Virus record (IMG/VR): IMGVR_UViG_3300044647_001295
Span: 1 to 30,249 of that record
Source: a virus
Strand: one strand, 5' to 3'
DNA: 30,249 bases
This document shows, piece by piece, positions 17,138 through 24,187 of the stretch. The notes below the pieces were generated by a model. The model worked only from the letters and a program-made list of their open reading frames with translations. It did no database searches and was not told the DNA's origin. Position 1 is the first letter of the stretch; the number at the start of each line of letters is the position of its first letter. A program made the translations under genes and the position numbers.

Positions 17138-18304
17138 ATGACAACCGCTGACTCCTTGACCGTAAACATTCTTAATCGAGGGTTGTACAGTGTGCCTGTA
17201 GTGAATGATCTTATCCAAATCACCGGCGGACTGACTACATATCAGCACTCTATCACCGCTCGTGGTGGGTGTGAGTCGTGTACGCTGACGCTTGATGTGT
17301 CACTGACGGATGCTCCACAATACCTTGATATGGTGCTACGCCACGTTCGAGTCATTGACCAATATGCACAACAAATCTGGACAGGCATCATCTCATCAGT
17401 AACCGTTGACTATGGCAGTGCAACCACAAGCGTTGGTATTGACAACTTTGCCTCACGCTATGCACTTTTTCGTTCTGATACAAACACGCCATCAACAACC
17501 CTTTTTGACTCTAACGTTGCACAAACATACTGCGATAAGTACATGCCAATCCAAATTAAAGCATACATTGGAAATGCGGCCATGCAAACAGCATATCTTA
17601 CCACGCAATTAAATATGTTTGGCATGCCAAATATCCAAACAACAGCTAACGCACAAACACGATCTAGTCAGCAATGTCGCATTACCATCAATGCAGTAGG
17701 ATACTACTCCGCATTGGCATGGGTAGTAGTGCAAGCGCAACAAAATGGATTAAATACCAATTCGGATGCGTTTGCTATTACTATGCTTCAGCAGGCACTC
17801 ACAAACAACAATTATTTTTCTATTGGAAGTGTCTACACTACTACCAATGTCAACATCGGATCAGGTGCATATTGGAACGCATATACTACATATCAGCAAA
17901 TCATTGATGACATTTTTAATGCTGGTACTGATGTTGGGCAAGTGCTTGCGTGGGGCGTACAACCGTACAACAATGCGTTTGAGATGAAGCTATCTCAAAT
18001 CAACTATAAAACGATTGATTATATAAAATCACTTGGCTCGGCCAAGATTTTTGGCGCAGCTGGGAATGAGATACCGCCGACACAAGTACTTCCAGATCGC
18101 AATCTGTCTATTCAAGAGTTCAAGCCGTTGTATCAGCAATATGGGTTGTCATCTATACCCGGGCTTCAGTACATTGACCGTGTGTCACTCCAGATTGACC
18201 GCAACGGCTATGAGCTGAATCTAGAGCCGTCTGGATTGTGGGACTCAATGTACGAGTTGGCTCGGCTTGTCAAAGACCGCAAATGGCGGTTTAGCACACG
18301 ATAG
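17138..18304 (+). CDS. Probable tail tip hub protein (Tal/gp27-like)
   Basis: A 388-residue protein following the Dit-like gene. The N terminus has TVNILNRGLYSVPV and ITARGGCESCTLTLDVSL, and VRVIDQYAQQIWTGIISSV near 68-86, a pattern like the first beta domain of tail hub proteins (code after an axis or angle of ring). The Asn/Gln/Tyr-rich middle is less typical. Placement between Dit-like protein and lysin supports a tail-tip role; the exact homologue is not clear. Confidence 0.5.
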   Translation: MTTADSLTVNILNRGLYSVPVVNDLIQITGGLTTYQHSITARGGCESCTLTLDVSLTDAPQYLDMVLRHVRVIDQYAQQIWTGIISSVTVDYGSATTSVGIDNFASRYALFRSDTNTPSTTLFDSNVAQTYCDKYMPIQIKAYIGNAAMQTAYLTTQLNMFGMPNIQTTANAQTRSSQQCRITINAVGYYSALAWVVVQAQQNGLNTNSDAFAITMLQQALTNNNYFSIGSVYTTTNVNIGSGAYWNAYTTYQQIIDDIFNAGTDVGQVLAWGVQPYNNAFEMKLSQINYKTIDYIKSLGSAKIFGAAGNEIPPTQVLPDRNLSIQEFKPLYQQYGLSSIPGLQYIDRVSLQIDRNGYELNLEPSGLWDSMYELARLVKDRKWRFSTR

Positions 18305-18313
18305 GGGGAAGAT

Positions 18314-18796
18314 GTGCGAATCATTCGAGGAAGGGTCGTGCCAGAGGCACACCTACTGACATGGTTTTCTAATTACGCGCGCCACTTGGATTTAGAAGTT
18401 CGCTACGAGATTGCAAGTGCGTACACGGCTTGTGGATACTTCACAACGTTTGGCAACGTCTACCCACTTGCGCACGCTGCCATTGAAACCAATCACTTTA
18501 CCACTGACGAGTTCATTCAGCGACGCAATCCAGCCATACCCGGGTCGCACACGTTTGACACCTACAGCTCTGGGGTGGTGGCGCATATGGCTCACCTGTG
18601 CGCTTACGTGTACATTGACGACGATCTTGATGCGTTTACCAAGTCATTCATCAAGCTCTCCCCTGCAAGCGCACAGGTGCATAAAAGTCAACTTCGAGGA
18701 ACGGTCAAGGATTGGGAAGACCTTTCACCTCGGTGGAATACATCGCCATCCTTTGCGAAACAACTGCACTTTGTTGCACAAACCATCCTAGGCTGA
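18314..18796 (+). CDS. Short glucosaminidase-like lysin
   Basis: A 160-residue protein starting at GTG 18314 after GGGGGAAG. The segment PLAHAAIETNHFTTDEF, with E58 as the candidate catalytic glutamate, followed by RRNPAIPGSHTFDTYSSGV and AHMAHLCAYVY, resembles the catalytic core of GH73-type glucosaminidases, which cut the glycan of peptidoglycan. It could be an endolysin or a tail-associated lysin; no signal peptide or binding domain is visible. Its final 92 bases overlap the convergent RusA-like gene. Confidence 0.55.
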   Translation: MRIIRGRVVPEAHLLTWFSNYARHLDLEVRYEIASAYTACGYFTTFGNVYPLAHAAIETNHFTTDEFIQRRNPAIPGSHTFDTYSSGVVAHMAHLCAYVYIDDDLDAFTKSFIKLSPASAQVHKSQLRGTVKDWEDLSPRWNTSPSFAKQLHFVAQTILG

Positions 18797-19190
18797 CATC
18801 GGTGAATACCACCTCAACTCTGCCAGCAGGGAATGGTTCGGCTCGGCGAATGGCCACCGAGTGAATGTGTGTATCGTCTACCCTCAATCCGTCCGTCAGC
18901 GCATCCTGAAGTACCTTTAGCAGGTTATCCAAGTCGCGCTTTCGGCGATCTGGAGGGTAGACGGTTACCCATAGACTAAACGGACACGGAACTCCCCCAA
19001 AGCGTTGCACTCCATTTGCCGTCAGGAGCGACACTAGATGTCGATAGTCCTGTGCTACCGGCTTTAGGACACGCCTGCCATCTCGCAACGTCATGTACGA
19101 GTGATTGACGCTTGGAGGGTAGGGGAGTTCAACTCCCCACGGCGTGAAAGCCATTCCTGAAACTGCGGTCGGTGATGCTCGTTTGCCCAT
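18705..19190 (-). CDS. RusA-like Holliday junction resolvase
   Basis: A 161-residue protein; ATG 19190 has GAGGT upstream (ATG 19154 possible). The N terminus has LPYPPSVNHSY, a RusA hallmark. The catalytic region is YPPDRRKRDLDNLLKVLQD ending in D86/D88 and K92, plus D105/D106 in GLRVDDTHI, equivalent to the metal-binding acids and lysine of E. coli RusA. It resolves recombination branches before packaging. The normal family end (VEVVFTD) is at about residue 133, so the last ~28 residues look like a run-on into the antisense of the lysin gene. Confidence 0.8.
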   Translation of the reverse strand: MGKRASPTAVSGMAFTPWGVELPYPPSVNHSYMTLRDGRRVLKPVAQDYRHLVSLLTANGVQRFGGVPCPFSLWVTVYPPDRRKRDLDNLLKVLQDALTDGLRVDDTHIHSVAIRRAEPFPAGRVEVVFTDVSLGWFVQQSAVVSQRMAMYSTEVKGLPNP

Positions 19191-19762
19191 TTGCTTACCT
19201 CATCCACGCAGTAGTACTTACACCGATGTGAAGTATACGCCTCTTTTGGGAATCCCTTGTGGAATGTCCAATTTGAGATGTGTTGATATGGCACGCCAAA
19301 CGCTTCCATCAGTTCTAGTCTGGTAACAAAGTTACTCTCTGGTCGCTTTGCGTGCCACATTTCTTTTGCATCCGCAATCATCTTGCGCATCCGGTCAGTG
19401 GTGGGCTTCATTTTACGTTGCCAATTCCCCTCCGCCAACCACTCAAGTAGATGCGTAGACGTTACCCAATAGGCATTGCCACGCTCGTAGCTCTTTAACC
19501 CACTCCGGATATACAGGTGTGTGGTAGAGAGAGGGACACCCATCTCTCGTGACAACTCTCGTACCGAGAAGTGCGTGTCTAGTATCTTTTCCTGCCTACG
19601 GCCAAGCAGGCGATTCATTCGCACGGTTACCGACCACACCGTGCGATTCAGCTGCTTGGCAACCACTCCGGGGCGCACCCCATTCTGGAACGCTTCCTGC
19701 AAGATCACATCCTCGTGCGCTTCCCACATACGATGGGTACGTTGCTTATATCGTACTGTCAT
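19091..19762 (-). CDS. Multi-HTH DNA-binding protein
   Basis: A 223-residue basic protein, ATG after AGAGGTGCATA. Residues 10-55 look SANT/Myb or HTH-like (EDVILQEAFQNGVRPGVVAKQLNRTVWSV, split by its own helices), then a second winged-helix-like segment (VRELSREMGVPLSTTHLYIRSGL, about 67-90) and a third (RLELMEAFGVPYQHISNWTFHKG, about 148-170). Three such motifs suggest a regulator or homing-like DNA-binding protein. The stop lies 100 nt inside the RusA-like gene. The target is unknown. Confidence 0.55.
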   Translation of the reverse strand: MTVRYKQRTHRMWEAHEDVILQEAFQNGVRPGVVAKQLNRTVWSVTVRMNRLLGRRQEKILDTHFSVRELSREMGVPLSTTHLYIRSGLKSYERGNAYWVTSTHLLEWLAEGNWQRKMKPTTDRMRKMIADAKEMWHAKRPESNFVTRLELMEAFGVPYQHISNWTFHKGFPKEAYTSHRCKYYCVDEVSKWANEHHRPQFQEWLSRRGELNSPTLQASITRT

Positions 19763-20036
19763 TATGCACCTCTTTCATACGCTTGCCAATCCACTCCGCC
19801 ACCGGCACAGCCACGGAGATGTCTTGACAAGGGAATCCTCCGCAAACAACGTCGATTGTTCCTCGCTCATACGAAACCTTTCTCACATCTGTGTGCAACG
19901 TGGCAGCAGGGAAGTGCCGTTGCAAAATCTTCTGGGCGTGTTTATCAATCTCGCACACGCCCACCACAGTCATCCCAGCACGCTCAAAGCCCAAATCAAA
20001 GCCACCGATACCACTGAATAGGGAAAGCACGTTCAT
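19746..20036 (-). CDS. Internally deleted C5-cytosine methyltransferase remnant
   Basis: A 96-residue protein. Residues 6-20 are SAM-binding motif I (LFSGIGGFDLGFERA) and 66-73 are motif IV with the catalytic cysteine C70 (GGFPCQDI). Directly after this, residues 75-86 read VAVPVAEWIGKR, which matches motif X, normally some 200 residues later at the protein end. Motifs VI, VIII, IX and the target recognition domain are absent. The frame is intact, and start (ATGA) and stop overlaps are neat. It may be a relic or a retained binding protein; methylation activity is unlikely. Confidence 0.7.
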   Translation of the reverse strand: MNVLSLFSGIGGFDLGFERAGMTVVGVCEIDKHAQKILQRHFPAATLHTDVRKVSYERGTIDVVCGGFPCQDISVAVPVAEWIGKRMKEVHNDSTI

Positions 20037-20440
20037 TTATCTATCCCCCGTGCCAACTTCCACCCTCGCACTAACCCCATTCCAAACAAACGCAATTCGT
20101 CCAAAGAGTAACTTTGCGGGTCAATACCATGCTTGGTAAATGGCTGATGGATGGCATCTCGCATGTACTGTTCTAGGCGGTCAATTTCCCAAAAAATGTA
20201 TTCTTCAGGAAAGAGTCCATGCAACACAAAGTGTGGGCCATCCCCATTTGACCAAAATGCAAATATCTCAAACTTTCTTGTTGCGTACACAGTCACGCAC
20301 CCAAACCCCTCAAAGTGAATGGATATTTCCTCGCCATTCCAGACGTATTTTGCAAGGTGTGGCGCACCAGCTTCCTCATGAACAGTTAACGCCACACCGT
20401 GAGGTGAACGAAACTCACCCTGTACCATGCGCAGTTTCAT
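20033..20440 (-). CDS. Unknown operon protein
   Basis: A 135-residue protein not recognised. It has a beta-rich first half (VALTVHEEAGAPHLAKYVW, ISIHFEGFGCVTVYA) and a helical C-terminal half (IDRLEQYMRDAIHQPF). Start and stop overlap both neighbours by 4 nt (ATGA), and AAAGGGAA lies upstream, so it is firmly part of the leftward operon. No catalytic motif is visible. Confidence 0.6.
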   Translation of the reverse strand: MKLRMVQGEFRSPHGVALTVHEEAGAPHLAKYVWNGEEISIHFEGFGCVTVYATRKFEIFAFWSNGDGPHFVLHGLFPEEYIFWEIDRLEQYMRDAIHQPFTKHGIDPQSYSLDELRLFGMGLVRGWKLARGIDK

Positions 20441-20646
20441 TGCAATTCCCTTTCGTACTCACCGAAGCGTGCATCCGCCTCGCTCCTACTTACTCCCCAC
20501 CACCAAAGGACAGCAACCCCCAGATTGTTTGCACCACGTTCCTGACAGTAGATGCGATACCGACCACTGCGTCGATCCTGATACATCGTGAGTAAACCGC
20601 CGGGTGAGTTTGACACCTTCACAACCGTGTTGTAATTGTTTTGCAC
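20437..20646 (-). CDS. Unknown small operon protein
   Basis: About 69 residues starting at GTG 20646 (VQNNYNTVVKV), which has AGGGGGAAG just upstream and overlaps the previous stop by one base (TAGTG). It contains a RYRIYCQERGANNLGVA strand-rich stretch and a tryptophan triplet. No family recognised; coupling to neighbours supports it as real. Confidence 0.55.
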   Translation of the reverse strand: MQNNYNTVVKVSNSPGGLLTMYQDRRSGRYRIYCQERGANNLGVAVLWWWGVSRSEADARFGEYERELQ

Positions 20647-21590
20647 TACTTCCCCCTTTCTCGAATTACTTGGCGATACGATTGCAGTGGCAACCACAGC
20701 CTCTGCGCCTGATTGATGCGGTCGGCAAGTCGCTCATCCAGCCGATTGTAGAGTTCCTGTGGGTCAAGGTTGCTGGTGTAGACCGTCTTTTTGTTTGTAC
20801 GACTATCAACAATCCGAAGCAACCGCCCTCGTACCCAATCGCTCTGGTCTTCCTCTGCACCGATGTCATCAAGTACTAGCATATCACAATACGATAGTTT
20901 GTCAATTAGCGCATCCACGGTGTTAGTCTTCACGCTTGACCGTAGCTCATCCACCAAGTTTGGCAGGATACGATACATCACGTTGTATCCCATCTCGGCG
21001 TACCGCAGTGCCCACGCACGAGCAAGATGGCTCTTCCCAGACCCTACGTTGCCCCAAACGTAGAAAGACATACCATTCGTCGGGTCATCCTCTTTCAGCG
21101 TCGCATACGCCCGCTGGAGGGCACTACGCTGGAATCTAACGGGAATGGTTTCGTTCCCACTTCGATAGTCCGACATCGGACGGTCAAGATCAAACGCATC
21201 AAACGTGTCATCGGCAAATGCCTTCAGTGATTCTCTTAAGACGCTCCCTGCTGGATTGCATGAATCACACCGTTGCAATACTCGATACCGGTAGTCCGCA
21301 GGGTCAACGTCAAGGTAGTACCATCCAGCCCCGTCGCAGTTGCACCCAGCCACAAGCGGTCTAGAATGGTAGGTCGTAATCCGGTTGACCTTGCCCTTCG
21401 TGCGGTAGTACTCGGCCCAATACGTCTTGCTCGCCTCGTACACTTCCTTCCCCGTCATCCCTGGTCGCACTATCCCCAATTCCTGAAGCGGAGATTTCTC
21501 TGGCATACTCGGCAAGGTACGCTGCCATCCGCTCTTCACGCTGTTGCCGCTGAATGTCCCCTCGTTGCGCTTGTCGTTGTCGCTTGTCAT
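20646..21590 (-). CDS. DnaC-like helicase loader (AAA+ ATPase)
   Basis: About 314 residues from ATG 21590 (GGAAACAG upstream). N-terminal cysteines (C-x-C at 83/85 and C-x-x-C at 108/111) look like a zinc-binding site. Walker A is GNVGSGKS at about 180-187; Walker B is LVLDDIGAE around 239-246. The arginine-rich C terminus (RLLRIVDSR, DERLADRIN) completes a DnaC/IstB-type AAA+ domain. It would load the replicative helicase at the origin inside the next gene. It overlaps the initiator gene by about 230 nt, so the true start could be further in. Confidence 0.78.
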   Translation of the reverse strand: MTSDNDKRNEGTFSGNSVKSGWQRTLPSMPEKSPLQELGIVRPGMTGKEVYEASKTYWAEYYRTKGKVNRITTYHSRPLVAGCNCDGAGWYYLDVDPADYRYRVLQRCDSCNPAGSVLRESLKAFADDTFDAFDLDRPMSDYRSGNETIPVRFQRSALQRAYATLKEDDPTNGMSFYVWGNVGSGKSHLARAWALRYAEMGYNVMYRILPNLVDELRSSVKTNTVDALIDKLSYCDMLVLDDIGAEEDQSDWVRGRLLRIVDSRTNKKTVYTSNLDPQELYNRLDERLADRINQAQRLWLPLQSYRQVIRERGK

Positions 21591-22245
21591 TCTGTTTCCA
21601 GCCTTCCTTGTACACTTGCAGGCATCCTGCAACGTTTCCCTTTCGGTATCCCCTACTCACCCACTCTTTGCAGATACTCTCCCATCGTGCAAGATCACCC
21701 ACCTCGCGCATCACCTCATCCCTCACAGCGATTGGTACTGATAGTCGGTGATAATCCCGAAAGATGGTCAACGGTGTTGGCTCAACTGTCGGAGTTTCTT
21801 TTGGCGCACGTTGACGCTTCGGCTTGGCAGGTTTCTCGCTCTGTACAATATCGCTAGATATTGTATTTCTTTTCTTTTCTTTATATGTTGGCAATTTTTG
21901 CAATACCTCTGTAGCAGTTTTTGCTATAGCATTTTTTTCTATAGCAATTTCTTCTATAGGTGCATCATTGCAACACCCCTCTGGAACGTCGTGAATGGTA
22001 TACACTGTGCCACTTGCCGTCTTCACACTTTGCGTCAAAAACCCAAGTGCTTGCAGGCGCGCGGTGGCCGTGCTGATTTGTCGGATTGAGCATCCGGTCA
22101 GCTTGGCAAGTGCGGAGAGCGACAGGGTGGTGGTCTGCTGATGATACCCGATGGTGTGTCGGTATATCACCAGCATGATCTTGACCTCTGTCCCAGACAA
22201 GTCTGGCATTCGCTCAATGAACTTGTTCGGGAGCTTCGTGAACAT
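21361..22245 (-). CDS. Replication initiator (lambda O / DnaD-like wHTH protein)
   Basis: A 294-residue protein, ATG after AGGATTC. The N terminus (FTKLPNKFIERMPDLSG, VKIMLVIYRHTIGYHQ, then ALAKLTGCSIRQIS, about 45-58) is a winged helix typical of phage O-type initiators that bind the origin. A low-complexity middle (about 100-130) contains the iterons described separately. The C terminus (about 155-225) is a DnaD-like helical part, and the protein ends DYDLPF, common in loaders of this kind. With the DnaC-like gene next to it, it forms the replication pair. Confidence 0.75.
   Translation of the reverse strand: MFTKLPNKFIERMPDLSGTEVKIMLVIYRHTIGYHQQTTTLSLSALAKLTGCSIRQISTATARLQALGFLTQSVKTASGTVYTIHDVPEGCCNDAPIEEIAIEKNAIAKTATEVLQKLPTYKEKKRNTISSDIVQSEKPAKPKRQRAPKETPTVEPTPLTIFRDYHRLSVPIAVRDEVMREVGDLARWESICKEWVSRGYRKGNVAGCLQVYKEGWKQNDKRQRQAQRGDIQRQQREERMAAYLAEYAREISASGIGDSATRDDGEGSVRGEQDVLGRVLPHEGQGQPDYDLPF
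21845..21899. other. AT-rich candidate unwinding element
   Basis: A stretch dominated by T and A (long TTTCTTTTCTTT-like runs and TATATG) immediately beside the iterons, inside the initiator gene. In lambda the order within the O gene is iterons then AT-rich region; the same order occurs here in the gene's sense direction. Function is inferred. Confidence 0.45.
21900..21959 (-). repeat. Four tandem 15-bp iteron-like repeats (candidate origin)
   Basis: On the - strand four 15-mers follow each other: CTATAGAAGAAATTG, CTATAGAAAAAAATG, CTATAGCAAAAACTG and a degenerate CTACAGAGGTATTGC. They lie in the initiator gene and encode a repeated five-residue pattern around IAIEKNAIAKTATE. Tandem initiator-binding sites inside the initiator gene are the arrangement of the lambda origin. 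Confidence 0.55.
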
Positions 22246-22253
22246 GGTGAATC

Positions 22254-23045
22254 CTACGTCATGCAGTAACCGCTCTCGCAGTTATCGAGTTCCTCGGTAC
22301 TAAACATATTGTCGCTTGGAGCGTCTACAGCGTGTTCTAATGGAATCAACCACGGCGACAGATACACCTCATCTCGACCAGCGTTGGCTCGCTTCACATT
22401 CAGATGCTTTTCAAGATCAACGGCTTTGGCAAAGAGTTCGGGTTGATGTTGCCGAAGCTCAATCCAATCTCGCTTTCGGAAGTACGGACAAAACCAGCAC
22501 GATGACTTGGGGGCAGCAGGAAGTCCTGCTTCTCGAATCACGTCCTGACACATACGCCGAGTCATCAGCATATCAATGAGAGGATACTCCTTGAACACAA
22601 ACGGCTCACGTTCCGGGTCGTCAGTGCGCATCCGATACGACTCATCTGCACTGATGCCAACCCCAAGTGGCTGTCGATTCTGCTTGGTAGCACCAGCATG
22701 TTGTTTCATCCACCGCTCAATGACCTTGACCTTCCACTTGGTCGTGCAGTTGCGCTGTGCTGGTTGCCCAATCTTTCCCATCTTGGCAGGAATAGACACG
22801 TTGGTATTCTCACTCATAATGTCCTGATACAACGTGATCCCGTTCTTTTGCACTTGGTGGATTTTCAACCCGTTGCGCTCGGCGTATGGGATGGCCACGT
22901 CACGCAAGTATGCAATGGTCTGTGGATTCTCGGTATCATCTCCGACATTCGCAAATACAAAGTCGGTGTACGGCATCTTCCCCTGCGCTGACAGCACTAG
23001 CACCGCAGTGGATTGCACCCCACCTCCAAAGCTAAACACTCGCAT
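22254..23045 (-). CDS. PAPS-reductase-like ATP pyrophosphatase
   Basis: About 263 residues from ATG 23045, preceded by GGAGAGAGG. Residues 5-13 (SFGGGVQST) are the PP-loop that binds ATP in this superfamily. Downstream are RNCTTKWKVKVI and SSCWFCPYFRKRDW, cysteine motifs seen in phage PAPS-reductase-like and DndC-like proteins. Most phage members have no known substrate; sulfur transfer, nucleic-acid modification or precursor metabolism are options. It lies near a cytosine methyltransferase remnant. The role here is inferred from family only. Confidence 0.72.
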   Translation of the reverse strand: MRVFSFGGGVQSTAVLVLSAQGKMPYTDFVFANVGDDTENPQTIAYLRDVAIPYAERNGLKIHQVQKNGITLYQDIMSENTNVSIPAKMGKIGQPAQRNCTTKWKVKVIERWMKQHAGATKQNRQPLGVGISADESYRMRTDDPEREPFVFKEYPLIDMLMTRRMCQDVIREAGLPAAPKSSCWFCPYFRKRDWIELRQHQPELFAKAVDLEKHLNVKRANAGRDEVYLSPWLIPLEHAVDAPSDNMFSTEELDNCESGYCMT

Positions 23046-23073
23046 ATGCCTCTCTCCGTTTGATACAATAAAG

Positions 23074-23127
23074 ATGCAGTTCCTCTGCTGCATTCGTGAC
23101 GGGCAACGTTCCCCCTTGCCCGTCACG
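23074..23127. other. Two hairpins in the intercistronic gap
   Basis: A 12-bp perfect stem (23095-23106 with 23116-23127, nine-base loop) and a 6-bp stem (23074-23079 with 23088-23093) fill the ~90-nt gap between the RHH gene and the PAPS-like gene. There is no U-run on the - strand, so a leftward terminator is unlikely; an attenuator or mRNA stability element is possible. A T-run after the first stem on the + strand gives terminator form in that direction. Confidence 0.55.
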
Positions 23128-23134
23128 ATTTTTG

Positions 23135-23443
23135 CTACTTGTGATACCACGCCATTGCGATCCGAATCGCATGGGCCAACGACAACCGCCGACGCAGACT
23201 CACGTCCTTAAGGCGATTATAATCCACCTGTGTGAAGTACGCCCCTAGATGCACTCGAAACCGCTCCATTGGCACTTCCAGCACGGGTGAGCCAGCCTCA
23301 ATCCACTTGCTCACTACCATCCGAATGTGGTCGCTCATGGTGTTCATTTCGGCTTTGGCGCGCTGATTGACCTTTGCGCCCAGCTCCGGTGGAACGCTCG
23401 TGGCGACCATCGTGAATGTCTTCATAGAGTCGTTCGATGGCAT
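23135..23443 (-). CDS. Ribbon-helix-helix-like protein (second of two)
   Basis: A 102-residue basic protein; ATG 23443 has GGGGAAG upstream. The segment FTMVATSVPPELGAKVNQRA and EMNTMSDHIRMVVSKWIEAG (about 10-50) fits a ribbon-helix-helix DNA-binding domain: one strand then two helices. Its first 146 bases overlap the preceding RHH gene in another frame. Such small RHH proteins regulate phage early or copy-control promoters. Confidence 0.55.
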   Translation of the reverse strand: MPSNDSMKTFTMVATSVPPELGAKVNQRAKAEMNTMSDHIRMVVSKWIEAGSPVLEVPMERFRVHLGAYFTQVDYNRLKDVSLRRRLSLAHAIRIAMAWYHK

Positions 23444-23546
23444 GTCGTACTACTTCCCCTTTCGTCACCCGAAGCCGTATGGCTACGTCAGTGATCTTGT
23501 TTTCAATTTCCTGATTCACTCGAATGGATAGAATCCTAGATAGCAT
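23298..23546 (-). CDS. Ribbon-helix-helix protein (first of two)
   Basis: About 82 residues from ATG 23546, which overlaps the previous stop by 11 nt and has AAAGGG upstream. LSRILSIRVNQEIENKITDVA and IRLRVTKGEVVRHAIERLYEDI form a clear ribbon-helix-helix. After residue ~48 the sequence becomes low-complexity, charged and unlike a folded domain, exactly where the second RHH gene overlaps it, so the tail may be a run-on after a frameshift. Confidence 0.6.
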   Translation of the reverse strand: MLSRILSIRVNQEIENKITDVAIRLRVTKGEVVRHAIERLYEDIHDGRHERSTGAGRKGQSARQSRNEHHERPHSDGSEQVD

Positions 23547-23880
23547 CTTCGCCCTTTCCGATGGGATACCCGTTGGCATCAACGGCCTTATGCAGTTCCA
23601 GCACTTTGGCAGCCATGTCTGTTGCGATAATCATCTCGTTGTAATGGATGTTCTGAAGCCTGTCCAAGTCCAAGTGCATTTGGTACACCATATGCTCAAA
23701 TCGCAACGTCTGGTACTCCTGCAACTTTGCGTCCTCCGAGATACCACGTTTGGCGATGCCCGTTGCCCAAATCTGCATTTCCATCAAATGCTCACACATC
23801 GTGGTGAGATGGTCAGCCCGAATCTTGTAAATCGCCTGCATCTGGGCTGATGCGTCAGCAACGTCCTTAAATGCTCCCAT
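23536..23880 (-). CDS. Unknown helical early protein
   Basis: A 114-residue protein with a strong AAGGAGATAGT before ATG 23880. It is almost entirely helical with many Met, His and Gln (ADHLTTMCEHLMEMQIWATG, FEHMVYQMHLDLDRLQNI). No known family is recognised. It opens the RHH cluster and follows an intercistronic hairpin. Confidence 0.6.
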   Translation of the reverse strand: MGAFKDVADASAQMQAIYKIRADHLTTMCEHLMEMQIWATGIAKRGISEDAKLQEYQTLRFEHMVYQMHLDLDRLQNIHYNEMIIATDMAAKVLELHKAVDANGYPIGKGEDAI

Positions 23881-23891
23881 ACTATCTCCTT

Positions 23892-23919
23892 GTGGCTAGG
23901 CAGTTGCCCACCTAGCCAC
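23892..23919. other. Intercistronic hairpin before a ribosome site
   Basis: GTGGCTAGG (23892-23900) pairs perfectly with CCTAGCCAC (23911-23919) across a ten-base loop, in the gap between the 23933 and 23880 genes. On the - strand it is followed by the ribosome site AAGGAG rather than a T-run, so it is not a terminator in that direction. Confidence 0.55.
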
Positions 23920-23932
23920 GCTTCCTATACGA

Positions 23933-24187
23933 TTAGTGCCACTCTTGGGACGGATACATTACCTCCCAATCAATTTCTACCACCCCATTGCAGTCTGCGC
24001 CAAGTGCTGCCAAGATGTCAATGTCGCTTGCGTCCCGTTGCATGGGTGACAGTCGCTGATTTGGTGCATTGTCATAGACCACTGCCACATGGTTAATCAG
24101 GTTGTCTGCGTTGCGATAAATCGTGACCTGTGCCTTCTTGCCATTGAGTTGCCCAGCATAGGTTACACTCCGATAGGTTACTATCAT
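23933..24187 (-). CDS. Unknown small protein
   Basis: An 84-residue protein overlapping the upstream stop by 4 nt (ATGA). It starts with beta strands (IVTYRSVTYAGQLNGKKAQVTIYRNA) and ends VVEIDWEVMYPSQEWH. The family is not recognised. Real by coupling and coding character. Confidence 0.55.
   Translation of the reverse strand: MIVTYRSVTYAGQLNGKKAQVTIYRNADNLINHVAVVYDNAPNQRLSPMQRDASDIDILAALGADCNGVVEIDWEVMYPSQEWH

Noticed and set aside
19521-20021. + strand ORFs antisense to the HTH and methyltransferase genes
   Set aside because: No family resemblance and the - strand frames are coupled with good ribosome sites.
23095-23133. + strand terminator from the 12-bp hairpin and T-run
   Set aside because: No + strand transcript is expected here; the fit to terminator form is probably incidental.
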